Assembly: GCA_903863295.1 (NCBI GenBank)
Contig: CAIPBM010000085.1
Location: 1 to 39,845, forward strand
Direction: 5' to 3'
DNA: 39,845 nt
Source: an uncultured Verrucomicrobiota bacterium
Lineage (GTDB): Bacteria; Verrucomicrobiota; Verrucomicrobiia; Methylacidiphilales; UBA1321
Shown: positions 16,553 through 25,065 of the stretch, in pieces
How positions within the stretch are numbered: position 1 is the first letter of the stretch
Layout: each line of letters begins with the position of its first letter
Translations under genes and position numbers: made by a program
Notes under the pieces: model-generated
The model's input: only the letters and a program-made list of their open reading frames with translations
Databases searched by the model: none
Told to the model about the DNA's origin: nothing

Positions 16553-17763
16553 ACCGCAACATGGTCTACATTCGTGCCCTGCTGGTCGTCGTCTCGATTG
16601 TCGTCATCGTCGCTTTCATCAACCGCTCCCCCCAACGCACCCGGAGTGACACCTGGCTTCCTTCCAGTTTCAATCCCGTGGGCGCGGGAAACATGGCTTT
16701 TTTTCAAACGTTACAGGATATGAATTGGCCGGTGGAGCGGTGGCGCGAGCCGCTCAGCCGTCTCTCCTACTACGGCACAGATAATGTCCTGATCATCACC
16801 CGGTCTCCGCTCGGAGCACGGGCCTCTTTTTCCGATCAGGAGATCGACCTGCTCGATGATTGGGTCAAGAAGGGCAATACGCTGGTCTTGCTGGGCGCAT
16901 TGAACCAGGGGGATGACACACGAAAGATCCTTCAAGACCTCGGCTTCACCCTGCCGGAAAAGGCCGATTCCATTCCCGATTTTTTCCATTCCTTCGATTC
17001 GAGCAAGGAACCGGCCCTCGAAATTGAGCCTGCCCCCGGCAATAATGAGCCCTTCACCAGGATGCTGCTTCCCTCGACCGCCGCTCTTCCCCTGAGCATC
17101 CCCACAGGAGCGAAAATTCTCTGGGAACATCAGGGGCAGCCGTACCTGATCGAAGTTTCTCGCGGTGGGGGCCGGGTCATTTGCGGGGCCTCGGCCCAGT
17201 TGCTCAGCAACCATTGGCTCGGCCAGGGCGACAACCTCAACATCGTGCTCAGCCTGCTGGCTCCCGGCGGTCATTTGCCCAACCATCTCCTGTTTGAGGA
17301 AAGCCATCATGGATTTTCCGCTACCTACGCGCTCGCCCGTCTGCTCTCGGATCAAGGGGTCCGTTTTGCCGTGATGCTGGCCCTGTTGGGCGCGCTTGCT
17401 TTTTTTGGCTCATCGCTCGTCCGGTTTGGCCCGGTGATCCCGCTCCAGCCCACTTCAGGACGCTCCACCCTGGAGTTTGTCGATTCCATCGCTGATCTCT
17501 ACCTCCGGGCCAACCTGCGCAATGACACGATGAAATCTCTCTTCGTCGAGACCCATCAGCGGGTCCTGCAACGGCTCAACCTTCCCCCCACAGCGCCACA
17601 CGAATTGATCGCCTCGCGCCTTGCCCAGGCCCATCCCCACCTGCCTTCGTGGAAAAAACTGGCGAAGCGCTTTGATTCCCGTGATTATACCGACGGTCTT
17701 CCCCCCACAGGCTGGCTCCGCGTGGCCCGTGAACTCATTCAAATCAAATCCGCCATGGCATGA
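16549..17763 (+). CDS. DUF4350 domain membrane protein
   Basis: 404 residues. An N-terminal transmembrane helix (about 5-25) leads into an extracytoplasmic DUF4350 region (AFFQTLQDMNWPVERWREPL, LIITRSPLGA, LLDDWVKKGNTLVLLGA) resembling a glutamine-amidotransferase-like fold. A second helix (about 265-285) and a cytoplasmic tail follow. This is the standard partner of DUF4129 and MoxR in this locus type. It overlaps its neighbours on each side by ATGA. The biochemical role is unknown. Confidence 0.85.
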   Translation: MNRNMVYIRALLVVVSIVVIVAFINRSPQRTRSDTWLPSSFNPVGAGNMAFFQTLQDMNWPVERWREPLSRLSYYGTDNVLIITRSPLGARASFSDQEIDLLDDWVKKGNTLVLLGALNQGDDTRKILQDLGFTLPEKADSIPDFFHSFDSSKEPALEIEPAPGNNEPFTRMLLPSTAALPLSIPTGAKILWEHQGQPYLIEVSRGGGRVICGASAQLLSNHWLGQGDNLNIVLSLLAPGGHLPNHLLFEESHHGFSATYALARLLSDQGVRFAVMLALLGALAFFGSSLVRFGPVIPLQPTSGRSTLEFVDSIADLYLRANLRNDTMKSLFVETHQRVLQRLNLPPTAPHELIASRLAQAHPHLPSWKKLAKRFDSRDYTDGLPPTGWLRVARELIQIKSAMA

Positions 17764-18701
17764 ACTCGATCCTCGCAACCCGTGCTGCCGAAATCCGGCA
17801 GGAAATAAAGAAAGTCATCGTCGGTCAGGAAACTCTGGTGGAGAAGACGCTCATCGCTCTACTCGCGGGAGGCCATGTCATCCTTGAGGGCGTGCCCGGT
17901 CTCGCCAAAACCCTCTTCGCCCGCGCCCTGGCGGCGAGTCTACAGGTCAGCTTCAAGCGTATCCAGTTCACTCCGGATCTCATGCCCTCAGACCTGATCG
18001 GCACCAACGTCTTTCAACCCGATACGCATACTTTCAAATTCCTGCCCGGCCCCATCTTCGCGGATATCCTGCTCGCGGACGAAATCAATCGGACGCCGCC
18101 CAAAACCCAGTCTGCGCTGTTGGAAGCGATGGAGGAACATCAGGCCACTGTCGACGGAATCTCCCGCCCCCTGCCGGAACATTTTTTCGTCATCGCCACC
18201 CAGAACCCGATTGAATATGAAGGCACGTTTCCCCTCCCCGAGGCGCAAACCGACCGCTTTCTTTTCAAGATCAAGGTCGACTACCCGACGCCGGCCGATG
18301 AGATGACCCTGCTGCAACAGGAACCCTTTTCCAGCCGCGTAGAGGATATTATCCAGCCCAAGGCCAGCGCAGAGGATTTCGCCCTGATCCGCAAGGAAAT
18401 CGCGGCGGTAACCATCGACCAGACGATTTACGATTACACCCTGCAACTCCTGATCGCCTCGCGACAAAGTCTGCAACTCGCACTCGGGGCCAGTCCCCGC
18501 GCTGGTCGCGCCTGGATCAAGGCCGCCCGCGTGCTCGCCGCCTTGCGCGAACGGGCCTTCGTCACGCCGGATGACATCAAGGAGCTCGCCTATCCCATCC
18601 TGCGCCATCGCCTCGTCCGCAAGCCGGAGACGGAAATTGAGGGCGTCACCGTCGAGCAGGTCATCGACCAGCTTCTCGCTTCGGTGGAAGTACCGAGGTA
18701 A
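17760..18701 (+). CDS. MoxR-family AAA+ ATPase
   Basis: 313 residues. Walker A is GVPGLAKT (residues 44-51), the Walker B region is ILLADEINRTPPKTQSALLE (about 103-122), sensor 1 is IATQNPIEYEGTFPLPEAQ, and a C-terminal lid carries SPRAGRAW. MoxR ATPases act as chaperone-like remodelers that help insert cofactors or activate partner complexes, usually with a DUF58/VWA protein. The next gene downstream is exactly such a DUF58 protein, 72 bases on. It overlaps the DUF4350 gene by ATGA. Confidence 0.93.
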   Translation: MNSILATRAAEIRQEIKKVIVGQETLVEKTLIALLAGGHVILEGVPGLAKTLFARALAASLQVSFKRIQFTPDLMPSDLIGTNVFQPDTHTFKFLPGPIFADILLADEINRTPPKTQSALLEAMEEHQATVDGISRPLPEHFFVIATQNPIEYEGTFPLPEAQTDRFLFKIKVDYPTPADEMTLLQQEPFSSRVEDIIQPKASAEDFALIRKEIAAVTIDQTIYDYTLQLLIASRQSLQLALGASPRAGRAWIKAARVLAALRERAFVTPDDIKELAYPILRHRLVRKPETEIEGVTVEQVIDQLLASVEVPR

Positions 18702-18773
18702 CGAGGCCATGATCGTTAGCGGCCACAAACCGTCACAACGACGCATCGACGCCGAGTAGCATCGACTGGACTC

Positions 18774-20081
18774 ATGGTCTTCCTCCCCCGCTTCTACTTC
18801 ACGCTGGTCACGGCCATCCTGCTTGCCCTCGCCTCAACCTGGGCTCCGGATGGTCTGGCCATGAGTCTGGTGCTGACGCTGCTCCTGACCTGCGCGGTCT
18901 TGGCGGATGTCGTGCTCATTCCCCGCGATGCCTTGCGCGTGAAAAGGAATGTGCCTCAAACGTTGCGGCAGGCGCAGCCGTTCCCGGTGGAATTGACCCT
19001 CTTCAATAACAGCGATTCCGCCCTAACCTTTCAGATTGTCGATTCCCCACCGGTTGATTTTACCGGATCATCGCGGCCCATGATGATCCGCCTCTTGCCC
19101 AGGCTGGAGACGGTGCAGACCTACTCGCTCAAGAGCTTTCATCGCGGCAGTTTCAGCTTCGGCACTGTCTTTTACCGGATCACTGGGCCGCTGGGCCTGA
19201 TTGAGCGCCAGGGGAAAATCGATCTTCCGCTGGAGGTGCAGGTGTTGCCCGATATGACGGGGGAAGGCTCGCACGATTTGCAACTCGCCCTCGCCGGGGC
19301 CATCCAGGCCGGGCGGCGACGCTCGACGCTACGGGGCGAAGGTCGCGAATTTGAATCGCTGCGGGACCACCAGCGCGACGACGATTTTCGCCACATCGAT
19401 TGGAAAACCTCCGCCAAGCGGGGTAAGCTGATCAGCCGTCACTACGAAACCGAACGGGACCAGCGCCTGATGATCCTGCTCGATACCGGGCGACTGATGA
19501 GCCCGCGGATCGGCTCTTACCGGAAACTCGATTACGCGGTGAACGCGGCCGTGCACCTCGCCCAGATCGCTTTGCACAAGGGCGATCTCGTGGGCTATGC
19601 CCTCTTCAATGATGACTTGCTCGCCTTCGCCGAACCGAAAAAGGGCCAGGCGCAAATGTCTCATTTCGTCCGCAACCTGACACCCCTGCAGCCAACGCGC
19701 CTGGAATCGGACTACGCCGGAGTGTTCCACCACGTCATGCGTCGATGCTCGCGTCGCACCCTGATCGTCTGCTTCACCGACCTGGGCGATCCTCATTCCG
19801 CCAACAGCCTGCTCCAGGCCGCCCTACCGCTCATGCCGCGCCATTTACCGGTCATTATCACGGTAAGCAACTCGGAGGTTCTCGCGGTCACCCGCAAGAT
19901 TCCGGAGAACGAATTCGAGGTCTACCGGCATGTCGCCGCTATGGAAATCTGGAACGATTATCAAAAGACCTTGGTCGGGCTGAGAAGTCGCGGCATGGCT
20001 ACCGTGAGCGTGCCTGCGCAGGAACTCAGCACGGCAGCGATCAATGAGTATTTGCGGATCAAAGAGACAGCTCGTCTCTGA
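18774..20081 (+). CDS. DUF58 domain protein (VWA-like)
   Basis: 435 residues. Two N-terminal transmembrane helices (about 6-22 and 30-48) and a beta-rich region are followed by the DUF58 signature: EGREFESLRDHQRDDDFRHI then DWKTSAKRGKLISRHYE. A VWA-like fold comes next, with LMILLDTGRLMS in place of a full DxSxS metal site. DUF58 proteins pair with MoxR ATPases. It ends two bases before the end of the converging SpoIIM gene. The 72 bases upstream hold no recognisable gene. Confidence 0.9.
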   Translation: MVFLPRFYFTLVTAILLALASTWAPDGLAMSLVLTLLLTCAVLADVVLIPRDALRVKRNVPQTLRQAQPFPVELTLFNNSDSALTFQIVDSPPVDFTGSSRPMMIRLLPRLETVQTYSLKSFHRGSFSFGTVFYRITGPLGLIERQGKIDLPLEVQVLPDMTGEGSHDLQLALAGAIQAGRRRSTLRGEGREFESLRDHQRDDDFRHIDWKTSAKRGKLISRHYETERDQRLMILLDTGRLMSPRIGSYRKLDYAVNAAVHLAQIALHKGDLVGYALFNDDLLAFAEPKKGQAQMSHFVRNLTPLQPTRLESDYAGVFHHVMRRCSRRTLIVCFTDLGDPHSANSLLQAALPLMPRHLPVIITVSNSEVLAVTRKIPENEFEVYRHVAAMEIWNDYQKTLVGLRSRGMATVSVPAQELSTAAINEYLRIKETARL

Positions 20082-20083
20082 AA

Positions 20084-21055
20084 TCATTCTGTCTTGATAG
20101 GAGCACTCTTTCCCGTGAAGAGCAGATAGAGCCAGAAGGAAGTTCCGAGTGTCAATCCGAGTGCCGCTTTAAACCAGACCGGAAAATGAGAGGGTGAAAT
20201 AAAGGTCTCAATACATCCGGCAACAACCAGCGCCGGAACGCAGATGAGAGCCATGCGCACGGCAGATCTTCCCTCTTGAGCCAACGCATCGATCCGCGAC
20301 AGGGAACCGGGATTGAGCAGGGCATTGGCGAGGACAAAACCCGCGGCACCCGCGACAAGAATGGAGCTGATTTCGAGCAAACCATGTCCTGCGATAAATT
20401 CCAGTAACGCGCCCAGGAGTCCGTAATTCGCGCAGAGCTTGATCGCAACTCCCAGCATGAATCCGTTTTGAAAAAGAATCGCTGCGGTGATGAGGCCACA
20501 GGAAAGCCCTCCCGCGAAAGCCAGAAGAGCTACCGAAATATTACTGGTAAAAAGATACGTCGAGGCGATGGAAGAGGGAACGACGCTGAAGATGCTACCT
20601 GTCCACAGCTGGCCGGAATAAATCGAATTGAGCACGCTGCTGGGAAGAATGATCGAGGCGGCTCGCTCATCGAATTGAACCGCAGAAAGTCCCAGTCCTA
20701 CGCCCATGAGGAAGATGATGATGGACCAGGTCACGGCGGGCAGATGTTCCCTCACCGCCCGGGGAACATCGCGCCGGATGAAGATATCGAAAACCTTGGC
20801 GGAGAAACGATGCGGACGATAAATCTGGTTATGGGCCCGCGCGACGAGCTGGTGTAGGAAAAGGAGCAGCGTGGTTCCGCGATAATGGGTCTGCGCGAAG
20901 GCGAGATCGCCTGTGGTCATGCGGTAAAGGGCGGTTAGTTCGCGCAAAAATAGACGGTCGGTTCCTCTTGGACCACGCGTCTCAATGACCCCCAGCATCG
21001 ATTCCAACTTTTGCCAGTGGGGCCGGTTTTTACGAACAAACGTGCCCAGATTCAT
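20084..21055 (-). CDS. SpoIIM-like (stage II sporulation protein M family) membrane protein
   Basis: 323 residues. The N-terminus begins MNLGTFVRKNRPHWQKLESM and continues with FLRELTALYRMTTGDLAFA, the usual opening of this DUF95/SpoIIM group in non-sporulating bacteria. A segment VFDIFIRRDVPRAVREHL precedes about six transmembrane helices, including an EFIAGHGLLEISSILVAGAA element. In this context it has no sporulation role. Such proteins are coupled to RDD proteins and the MoxR/DUF58 locus, suggesting a shared membrane complex. It overlaps the RDD gene by ATGA. Confidence 0.9.
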   Translation of the reverse strand: MNLGTFVRKNRPHWQKLESMLGVIETRGPRGTDRLFLRELTALYRMTTGDLAFAQTHYRGTTLLLFLHQLVARAHNQIYRPHRFSAKVFDIFIRRDVPRAVREHLPAVTWSIIIFLMGVGLGLSAVQFDERAASIILPSSVLNSIYSGQLWTGSIFSVVPSSIASTYLFTSNISVALLAFAGGLSCGLITAAILFQNGFMLGVAIKLCANYGLLGALLEFIAGHGLLEISSILVAGAAGFVLANALLNPGSLSRIDALAQEGRSAVRMALICVPALVVAGCIETFISPSHFPVWFKAALGLTLGTSFWLYLLFTGKSAPIKTE

Positions 21056-21828
21056 GTCCGCCTCGCCAGTTCAATCAGCCATTCCTGCGCAGGTAAAGTC
21101 GAACGCTCCAGCTCAGTGCCTTTCGCCGCAGGCTTGAGGCTCTTGTAAATGGATTCGGCCAGTTGCTGCCGGGTATCGTCCGGAAAAGTCTCCCGTCGAC
21201 TGAGGTAGCGATGAAGTAACTCCCATTGCCCGGCGGTCAGCCGAATGGATGGAGCGGTCACTGAACTTGAAGCCACGGCTTCCCGTACCACTTGATCAAA
21301 AATCGACCAATCGATCGCCACCTCATGAATGACAAGCGTTTGCGCCATGAGATCCCCGAGTCGCTGTGCCTTGCGGCTGACAAAAATCATGAGCAACCCA
21401 AGCAGTCCCATCGGCCCCATCGTGTCAATCGGGCGGGCAAGATTGCGGAGAAGAACGTCAATACCGCTGACGGGTGAGCCATCGGCCTTGATGACGCGAA
21501 GATGCAGCAGCCGCTTGCCGGGGGTCTGTCCATTCCAAAGCCACTCGAAAAAGTTGAAGTAGACCCATTGAAACCCGAAGATAAGCAGGATGAGCAGCGT
21601 CGTCACCGCATTAGAGGTGAGCTTGGTCATCCAATCATCCGCCGTGTTGCGGGCAAACAGGATCATGAGCGTGTAGACGATGAAAAGGACGAGCCCGGCC
21701 AAGGCGATATCGAGGAGAATGGCCAGGGTGCGACTACCGACATTGGCCACCTCGACCTGAAGGTCGATCTCCTCCGGCAATTCCAGCTCCGTCTTGCGAG
21801 CGTCCCAGGATGAGGTTGTCGTGGTCAT
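21052..21828 (-). CDS. RDD-family membrane protein
   Basis: 258 residues. VANVGSRTLAILLDIALAGL opens the RDD domain (about residues 25-45); here the classical Arg-Asp-Asp signature is seen as R followed by the Asp of LLD. Two or three further helices follow, with NGQTPGKRLLHLRVIKADGS and LLRNLARPID. The cytoplasmic C-terminal half is longer than usual and alpha-helical. RDD proteins are of uncertain function, with transport proposed for some. It starts 21 bases after fabH and is coupled to SpoIIM, so it may be transcribed with the fatty-acid genes. Confidence 0.9.
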   Translation of the reverse strand: MTTTTSSWDARKTELELPEEIDLQVEVANVGSRTLAILLDIALAGLVLFIVYTLMILFARNTADDWMTKLTSNAVTTLLILLIFGFQWVYFNFFEWLWNGQTPGKRLLHLRVIKADGSPVSGIDVLLRNLARPIDTMGPMGLLGLLMIFVSRKAQRLGDLMAQTLVIHEVAIDWSIFDQVVREAVASSSVTAPSIRLTAGQWELLHRYLSRRETFPDDTRQQLAESIYKSLKPAAKGTELERSTLPAQEWLIELARRT

Positions 21829-21849
21829 GGATGCCGCGACATCAAGTGG

Positions 21850-22842
21850 CTACCACTCGAGCACCGTGCTCGCCCAGGTCAGCCCGCCACCGAAGGAGAC
21901 CATCAGCAACAAATCACCACGGTCAAGCTTGCCGGCCATGTTGGTCTCGTGCAGCGCAATGGGCATACAGGCCGCGGATGTATTGCCGTAGCGATCCAGG
22001 TTGATGACAAAGTGCTCAAGGCCCACGTTCATCCGCTGGGCCACCGCATCCACGATGCGCTGGTTGGCCTGATGCGGGATGAACCAGCGAATTTGCTCGG
22101 GCTTGCAACCGGCCTTTTCGAGGCTCTCCTCCGCCGAACGGTTCATCGCATTGACCGCGTACTTGAAGACTTCCTTGCCGGACATCTGGATAAACTGGAG
22201 ACGCTGGTCAAGCACTTCGGGCGTAAGCGGCACGCGACATCCGCCAGCCGGAATCGAAAGGATTTCCGTCTGCGCCCCATCCGCCCCGAGATCAAAAGAG
22301 AGCACCCCTCGCGCACCGGGGCGATGCTGCAGGATGACCGCACCGGCTCCATCTCCAAAGAGCACGCAGGTATTGCGATCTTGCCAGTTGACGATGGAAG
22401 AAAGTTTTTCCGCGCCGATGACCAGGATCGTCTGGTAAACACCGGAGGAAATAAATTGGTCCGCCGTGACCAGCGCGTAGAGAAATCCGGAGCAGGCCGC
22501 CTGGATGTCGAAAGCCGCCGCACGGGTGGCGCCGATCTTGTGCTGGATGTGACAGGCGGTGGAGGGGAAAATCGTATCAGGCGTGCAGGTCGCGCAAATG
22601 ATCAGGTCGATGCTCTTCGGGTCGATCCCGCCCAGTTCAATTGCCTGCTCAGCGGCGCGGGCGCCCATGTCTGAGGTGAATTCTCCCTCGTCGGCAATGC
22701 GCCGCTCGCGAATGCCGGTACGGGAAAGGATCCACTCATTGGTGGTTTCGACCATTTTCTCCAGTTCCGCGTTGGCAAGTACGCGACTGGGAAGATAGGC
22801 GCCGGTGGAAAGGATGGATGAGGTGCGTCGCACGATTACCAA
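21850..22842 (-). CDS. fabH: beta-ketoacyl-ACP synthase III
   Basis: 330 residues of the thiolase fold. The catalytic triad is visible: Cys117 in DIQAACSGF, His257 in WFIPHQANQRI and Asn287 in DRYGNTSAA. FabH condenses acetyl-CoA (or a branched primer) with malonyl-ACP to start fatty acid synthesis. No ATG is available at the N-terminus: TTG at 22842 lies 12 bases after a GGAG, and GTG at 22833 is an alternative. It follows plsX by 26 bases in the classical yceD-rpmF-plsX-fabH order. Confidence 0.95.
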   Translation of the reverse strand: MVIVRRTSSILSTGAYLPSRVLANAELEKMVETTNEWILSRTGIRERRIADEGEFTSDMGARAAEQAIELGGIDPKSIDLIICATCTPDTIFPSTACHIQHKIGATRAAAFDIQAACSGFLYALVTADQFISSGVYQTILVIGAEKLSSIVNWQDRNTCVLFGDGAGAVILQHRPGARGVLSFDLGADGAQTEILSIPAGGCRVPLTPEVLDQRLQFIQMSGKEVFKYAVNAMNRSAEESLEKAGCKPEQIRWFIPHQANQRIVDAVAQRMNVGLEHFVINLDRYGNTSAACMPIALHETNMAGKLDRGDLLLMVSFGGGLTWASTVLEW

Positions 22843-22868
22843 GAATAATAGCTACTCCGGCAGATTTG

Positions 22869-23867
22869 TCATGCCTGAGATATGGCCTCGATAATCAAGG
22901 GGTTGACCTTATGGGTGACCGCCTCGCGGGCCACGCGGATGGCATTCTTGATCGCCTTGGGCGAGGAATTGCCATGAGCCTTGATACAGATGCCGTTGAC
23001 GCCGAGCAAAGGCATGCCGCCATATTCCTCGGTATTCGTCCGGCGACGGATGGTATAGAAGGCCTCCTTGGCCAGCATCGCGCCCGCCTGGCGCACCAAA
23101 TCTTTTTTCAACTCCCGCTTGAGCCAGGAGAAAATCGCCCCGGCCAGGCTCTCGGAGGTCTTGAGAATGACGTTGCCAACGAAGCCGTCGCAGACCACCA
23201 CGTCGACCGGCTTGTTGAAAAGATCGTGGCCCTCCACATTGCCGATGAAATTAATTTTCGCCTTGGAAAGCTCCTCATAGGCCGCGCGGGTGAGTTCATT
23301 ACCCTTGGTCGCCTCAGAGCCGATGCTCATCAAGCCGACGCGTGGATTTTTACATCCCAGAACCTTGTTCGAGTAAACAGACCCCATGATGCCGAATTGC
23401 AGGAGATGCTTTGGCTCGGAATCGACGTTGGCTCCCGCATCAATGAGCAGGAATAGATTCGTCTCCGTCGGCATGACCGTGGCAATACCGGGACGATCGA
23501 TCCCCGGCAGCATGCGCAGCTTGACCTTGGCCGCGGCGACAAAAGCCCCGGTGTGTCCGGCAGAAACAAGCGCTTCCGCACCACCATCGGCCAGGAGATC
23601 GACGGCGCGGGAGATGGAGGAATCCTTTTTGCGCCTTAGAGCGTCGGTCGCGCTATCGGCCATGTCGACGACCTGGGAGGCGTGGTGGATCGAAACCCGT
23701 TTGGGCAACGACAAGTGGCCCTGGGTATAGAACTCCTTTTCAATGCGCGCTTGATCCCCTACGAGGATGAGCTCGATATCCGTATACTTCTTGAGCGCCT
23801 CCAGGGCACCGCCGACTGTGCTGGCGGGGGCCAAATCCCCGCCCATGGCATCAAGAGCGATCTTCAT
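22869..23867 (-). CDS. plsX: phosphate acyltransferase PlsX
   Basis: 332 residues. The N-terminal MKIALDAMGGDLAP is diagnostic for PlsX, along with SAGHTGAFVAAA, LIDAGANVDSEP, VGLMSIGSEATKGNEL and VVCDGFVGNVILKTSE. PlsX makes acyl-phosphate from acyl-ACP as the first step of phosphatidic acid synthesis with PlsY. The length is normal. It is 41 bases after rpmF and just upstream of fabH, the usual arrangement that joins phospholipid and fatty acid initiation. Confidence 0.96.
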   Translation of the reverse strand: MKIALDAMGGDLAPASTVGGALEALKKYTDIELILVGDQARIEKEFYTQGHLSLPKRVSIHHASQVVDMADSATDALRRKKDSSISRAVDLLADGGAEALVSAGHTGAFVAAAKVKLRMLPGIDRPGIATVMPTETNLFLLIDAGANVDSEPKHLLQFGIMGSVYSNKVLGCKNPRVGLMSIGSEATKGNELTRAAYEELSKAKINFIGNVEGHDLFNKPVDVVVCDGFVGNVILKTSESLAGAIFSWLKRELKKDLVRQAGAMLAKEAFYTIRRRTNTEEYGGMPLLGVNGICIKAHGNSSPKAIKNAIRVAREAVTHKVNPLIIEAISQA

Positions 23868-23908
23868 GCGGGTGCGCGTTGGAACGAGCCGCAGCGATGC
23901 AATCTGAC

Positions 23909-24094
23909 TTATTCTTCGACCGTGCGAGAAATGACCTGCCGTCCACGGTAGGTGCCAGTCTTGGCATCCACACAGTGGCCGTGATGACGGTTGCCGGTCT
24001 TCGGGTCAACATAGAGACCGGGCGATTTCCAGGCGTTGGCGGCCCGGCGGGTGCGCAGGCGCATCTTCGATGTTTTGCGTTTAGGAACTCCCAT
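23909..24094 (-). CDS. rpmF: 50S ribosomal protein bL32
   Basis: 61 residues, starting MGVPKRKTSKMRLRTRRAAN, the typical bL32 N-terminus. The cysteine pairs of zinc-binding bL32 are not complete (only HGHC is seen), so this is probably the zinc-independent type. It lies nine bases after yceD and before plsX, the common bacterial order. Confidence 0.96.
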   Translation of the reverse strand: MGVPKRKTSKMRLRTRRAANAWKSPGLYVDPKTGNRHHGHCVDAKTGTYRGRQVISRTVEE

Positions 24095-24103
24095 AAATAT
24101 ATC

Positions 24104-24565
24104 TCAATCTTTCGTTTTCAATTTACTCAATGCATCCCAGACCCCTTCGCTGACTAACGAATCAGAGGACTCCGGACGCGGTTGGTAAAACTCGCCAGTG
24201 ACCGGGCAACGACCATCCGCGCCAAGCCGACAGACCGCATTAAGCGGTAATTCAAGCAGAATATCCTCGCGAATAAATGGAGTCAAGTCGATGGAATTCG
24301 CATGAGGTGCCTCAAAAAGATGCTCCACCCGGGCCCGGACTGGCCAGGGCATCCACTCTGCACAGCGTCCACACAGGAGGGAAAGTGAGGTCTGGGCCCA
24401 CCCGGTGACCAGGAAATCCTCCTCCTCTTTCTGCACGGTCACCTCAGCAAGGATCGGCTTGAGCGCCTTCGCGGAGGCTTCCCCCAGCCCAAGAATCTCG
24501 GAAGGAATCTCTTCCTTCAACTCCAGGTGGTGCTCGACGGTAATGAGTGCGGGCAAAAAGTTCAT
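24104..24565 (-). CDS. YceD family protein (DUF177)
   Basis: 153 residues. The DUF177 core is visible: VTVQKEEEDFLVTGWAQTSL, LLCGRCAEWM with a paired cysteine knuckle, DLTPFIREDILLELPLN and CRLGADGRCPVTGE, which provides a second pair. YceD homologues are linked to rpmF across bacteria and to 23S rRNA metabolism. The four cysteines suggest zinc binding, an inference. The ATG overlaps the coaD stop by ATGA. Confidence 0.92.
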   Translation of the reverse strand: MNFLPALITVEHHLELKEEIPSEILGLGEASAKALKPILAEVTVQKEEEDFLVTGWAQTSLSLLCGRCAEWMPWPVRARVEHLFEAPHANSIDLTPFIREDILLELPLNAVCRLGADGRCPVTGEFYQPRPESSDSLVSEGVWDALSKLKTKD

Positions 24566-25065
24566 TTTGGGACGGGCTGATATTTCTGCCGCATTGCTTC
24601 CTGCACCACGGTGGGAACGAAGGCGGAGACATCCCCGCCGAGGCGACCAATCTCCTTGATGATCGTGGAGCTCAGGTAAGTATACGCGCCGCGAGGCATG
24701 AGGAAAAGGGTTTCGATGGAATCGTTTAATTTGCGATTCATCAGCGCCATCTGGAATTCGAATTCAAAATCGGATACGGCCCGGAGCCCGCGCAAAATCG
24801 CACGTGAATCCTGGCTTTGGACAAAATCGACGAGAAGGCCGCGAAAAGTCGTCACGCGGACTTTGGGGCCAAACCGGGCCAGGGCCTCCTCGGCCATCGC
24901 GCGGCGCTCCTCCAGGTCGAACAGGGGCTTCTTGGTCGAATCGGCGGCAATGGCGAGCAAGACTTCGTCGAAGAGCTGTGTGGCACGGTAGACCACGTCG
25001 ACATGCCCGTTGGTAATCGGGTCAAACGTACCGGGATAGATGATGCGGCGAATGGTCGCGCTCAC
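24562..25065 (-). CDS. coaD: phosphopantetheine adenylyltransferase
   Basis: 167 residues of the nucleotidyltransferase fold. IYPGTFDPITNGHVDVV contains the TxxH-type motif (His21), with GLRAVSDFEFEFQMALMNR and YLSSTIIKEIGRLGGDVSAF further on, all diagnostic of CoaD. It transfers AMP to 4'-phosphopantetheine, the penultimate step of CoA synthesis. The start is a GTG at 25065 that overlaps the murA stop (GTGA); no ATG fits. CoA feeds the neighbouring fatty acid genes. Confidence 0.95.
   Translation of the reverse strand: MSATIRRIIYPGTFDPITNGHVDVVYRATQLFDEVLLAIAADSTKKPLFDLEERRAMAEEALARFGPKVRVTTFRGLLVDFVQSQDSRAILRGLRAVSDFEFEFQMALMNRKLNDSIETLFLMPRGAYTYLSSTIIKEIGRLGGDVSAFVPTVVQEAMRQKYQPVPK

Noticed and set aside
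20084-21055. Sporulation function suggested by the SpoIIM name
   Set aside because: The family is widespread in non-sporulating Gram-negative bacteria and the locus is of the MoxR/RDD type; the name is historical.
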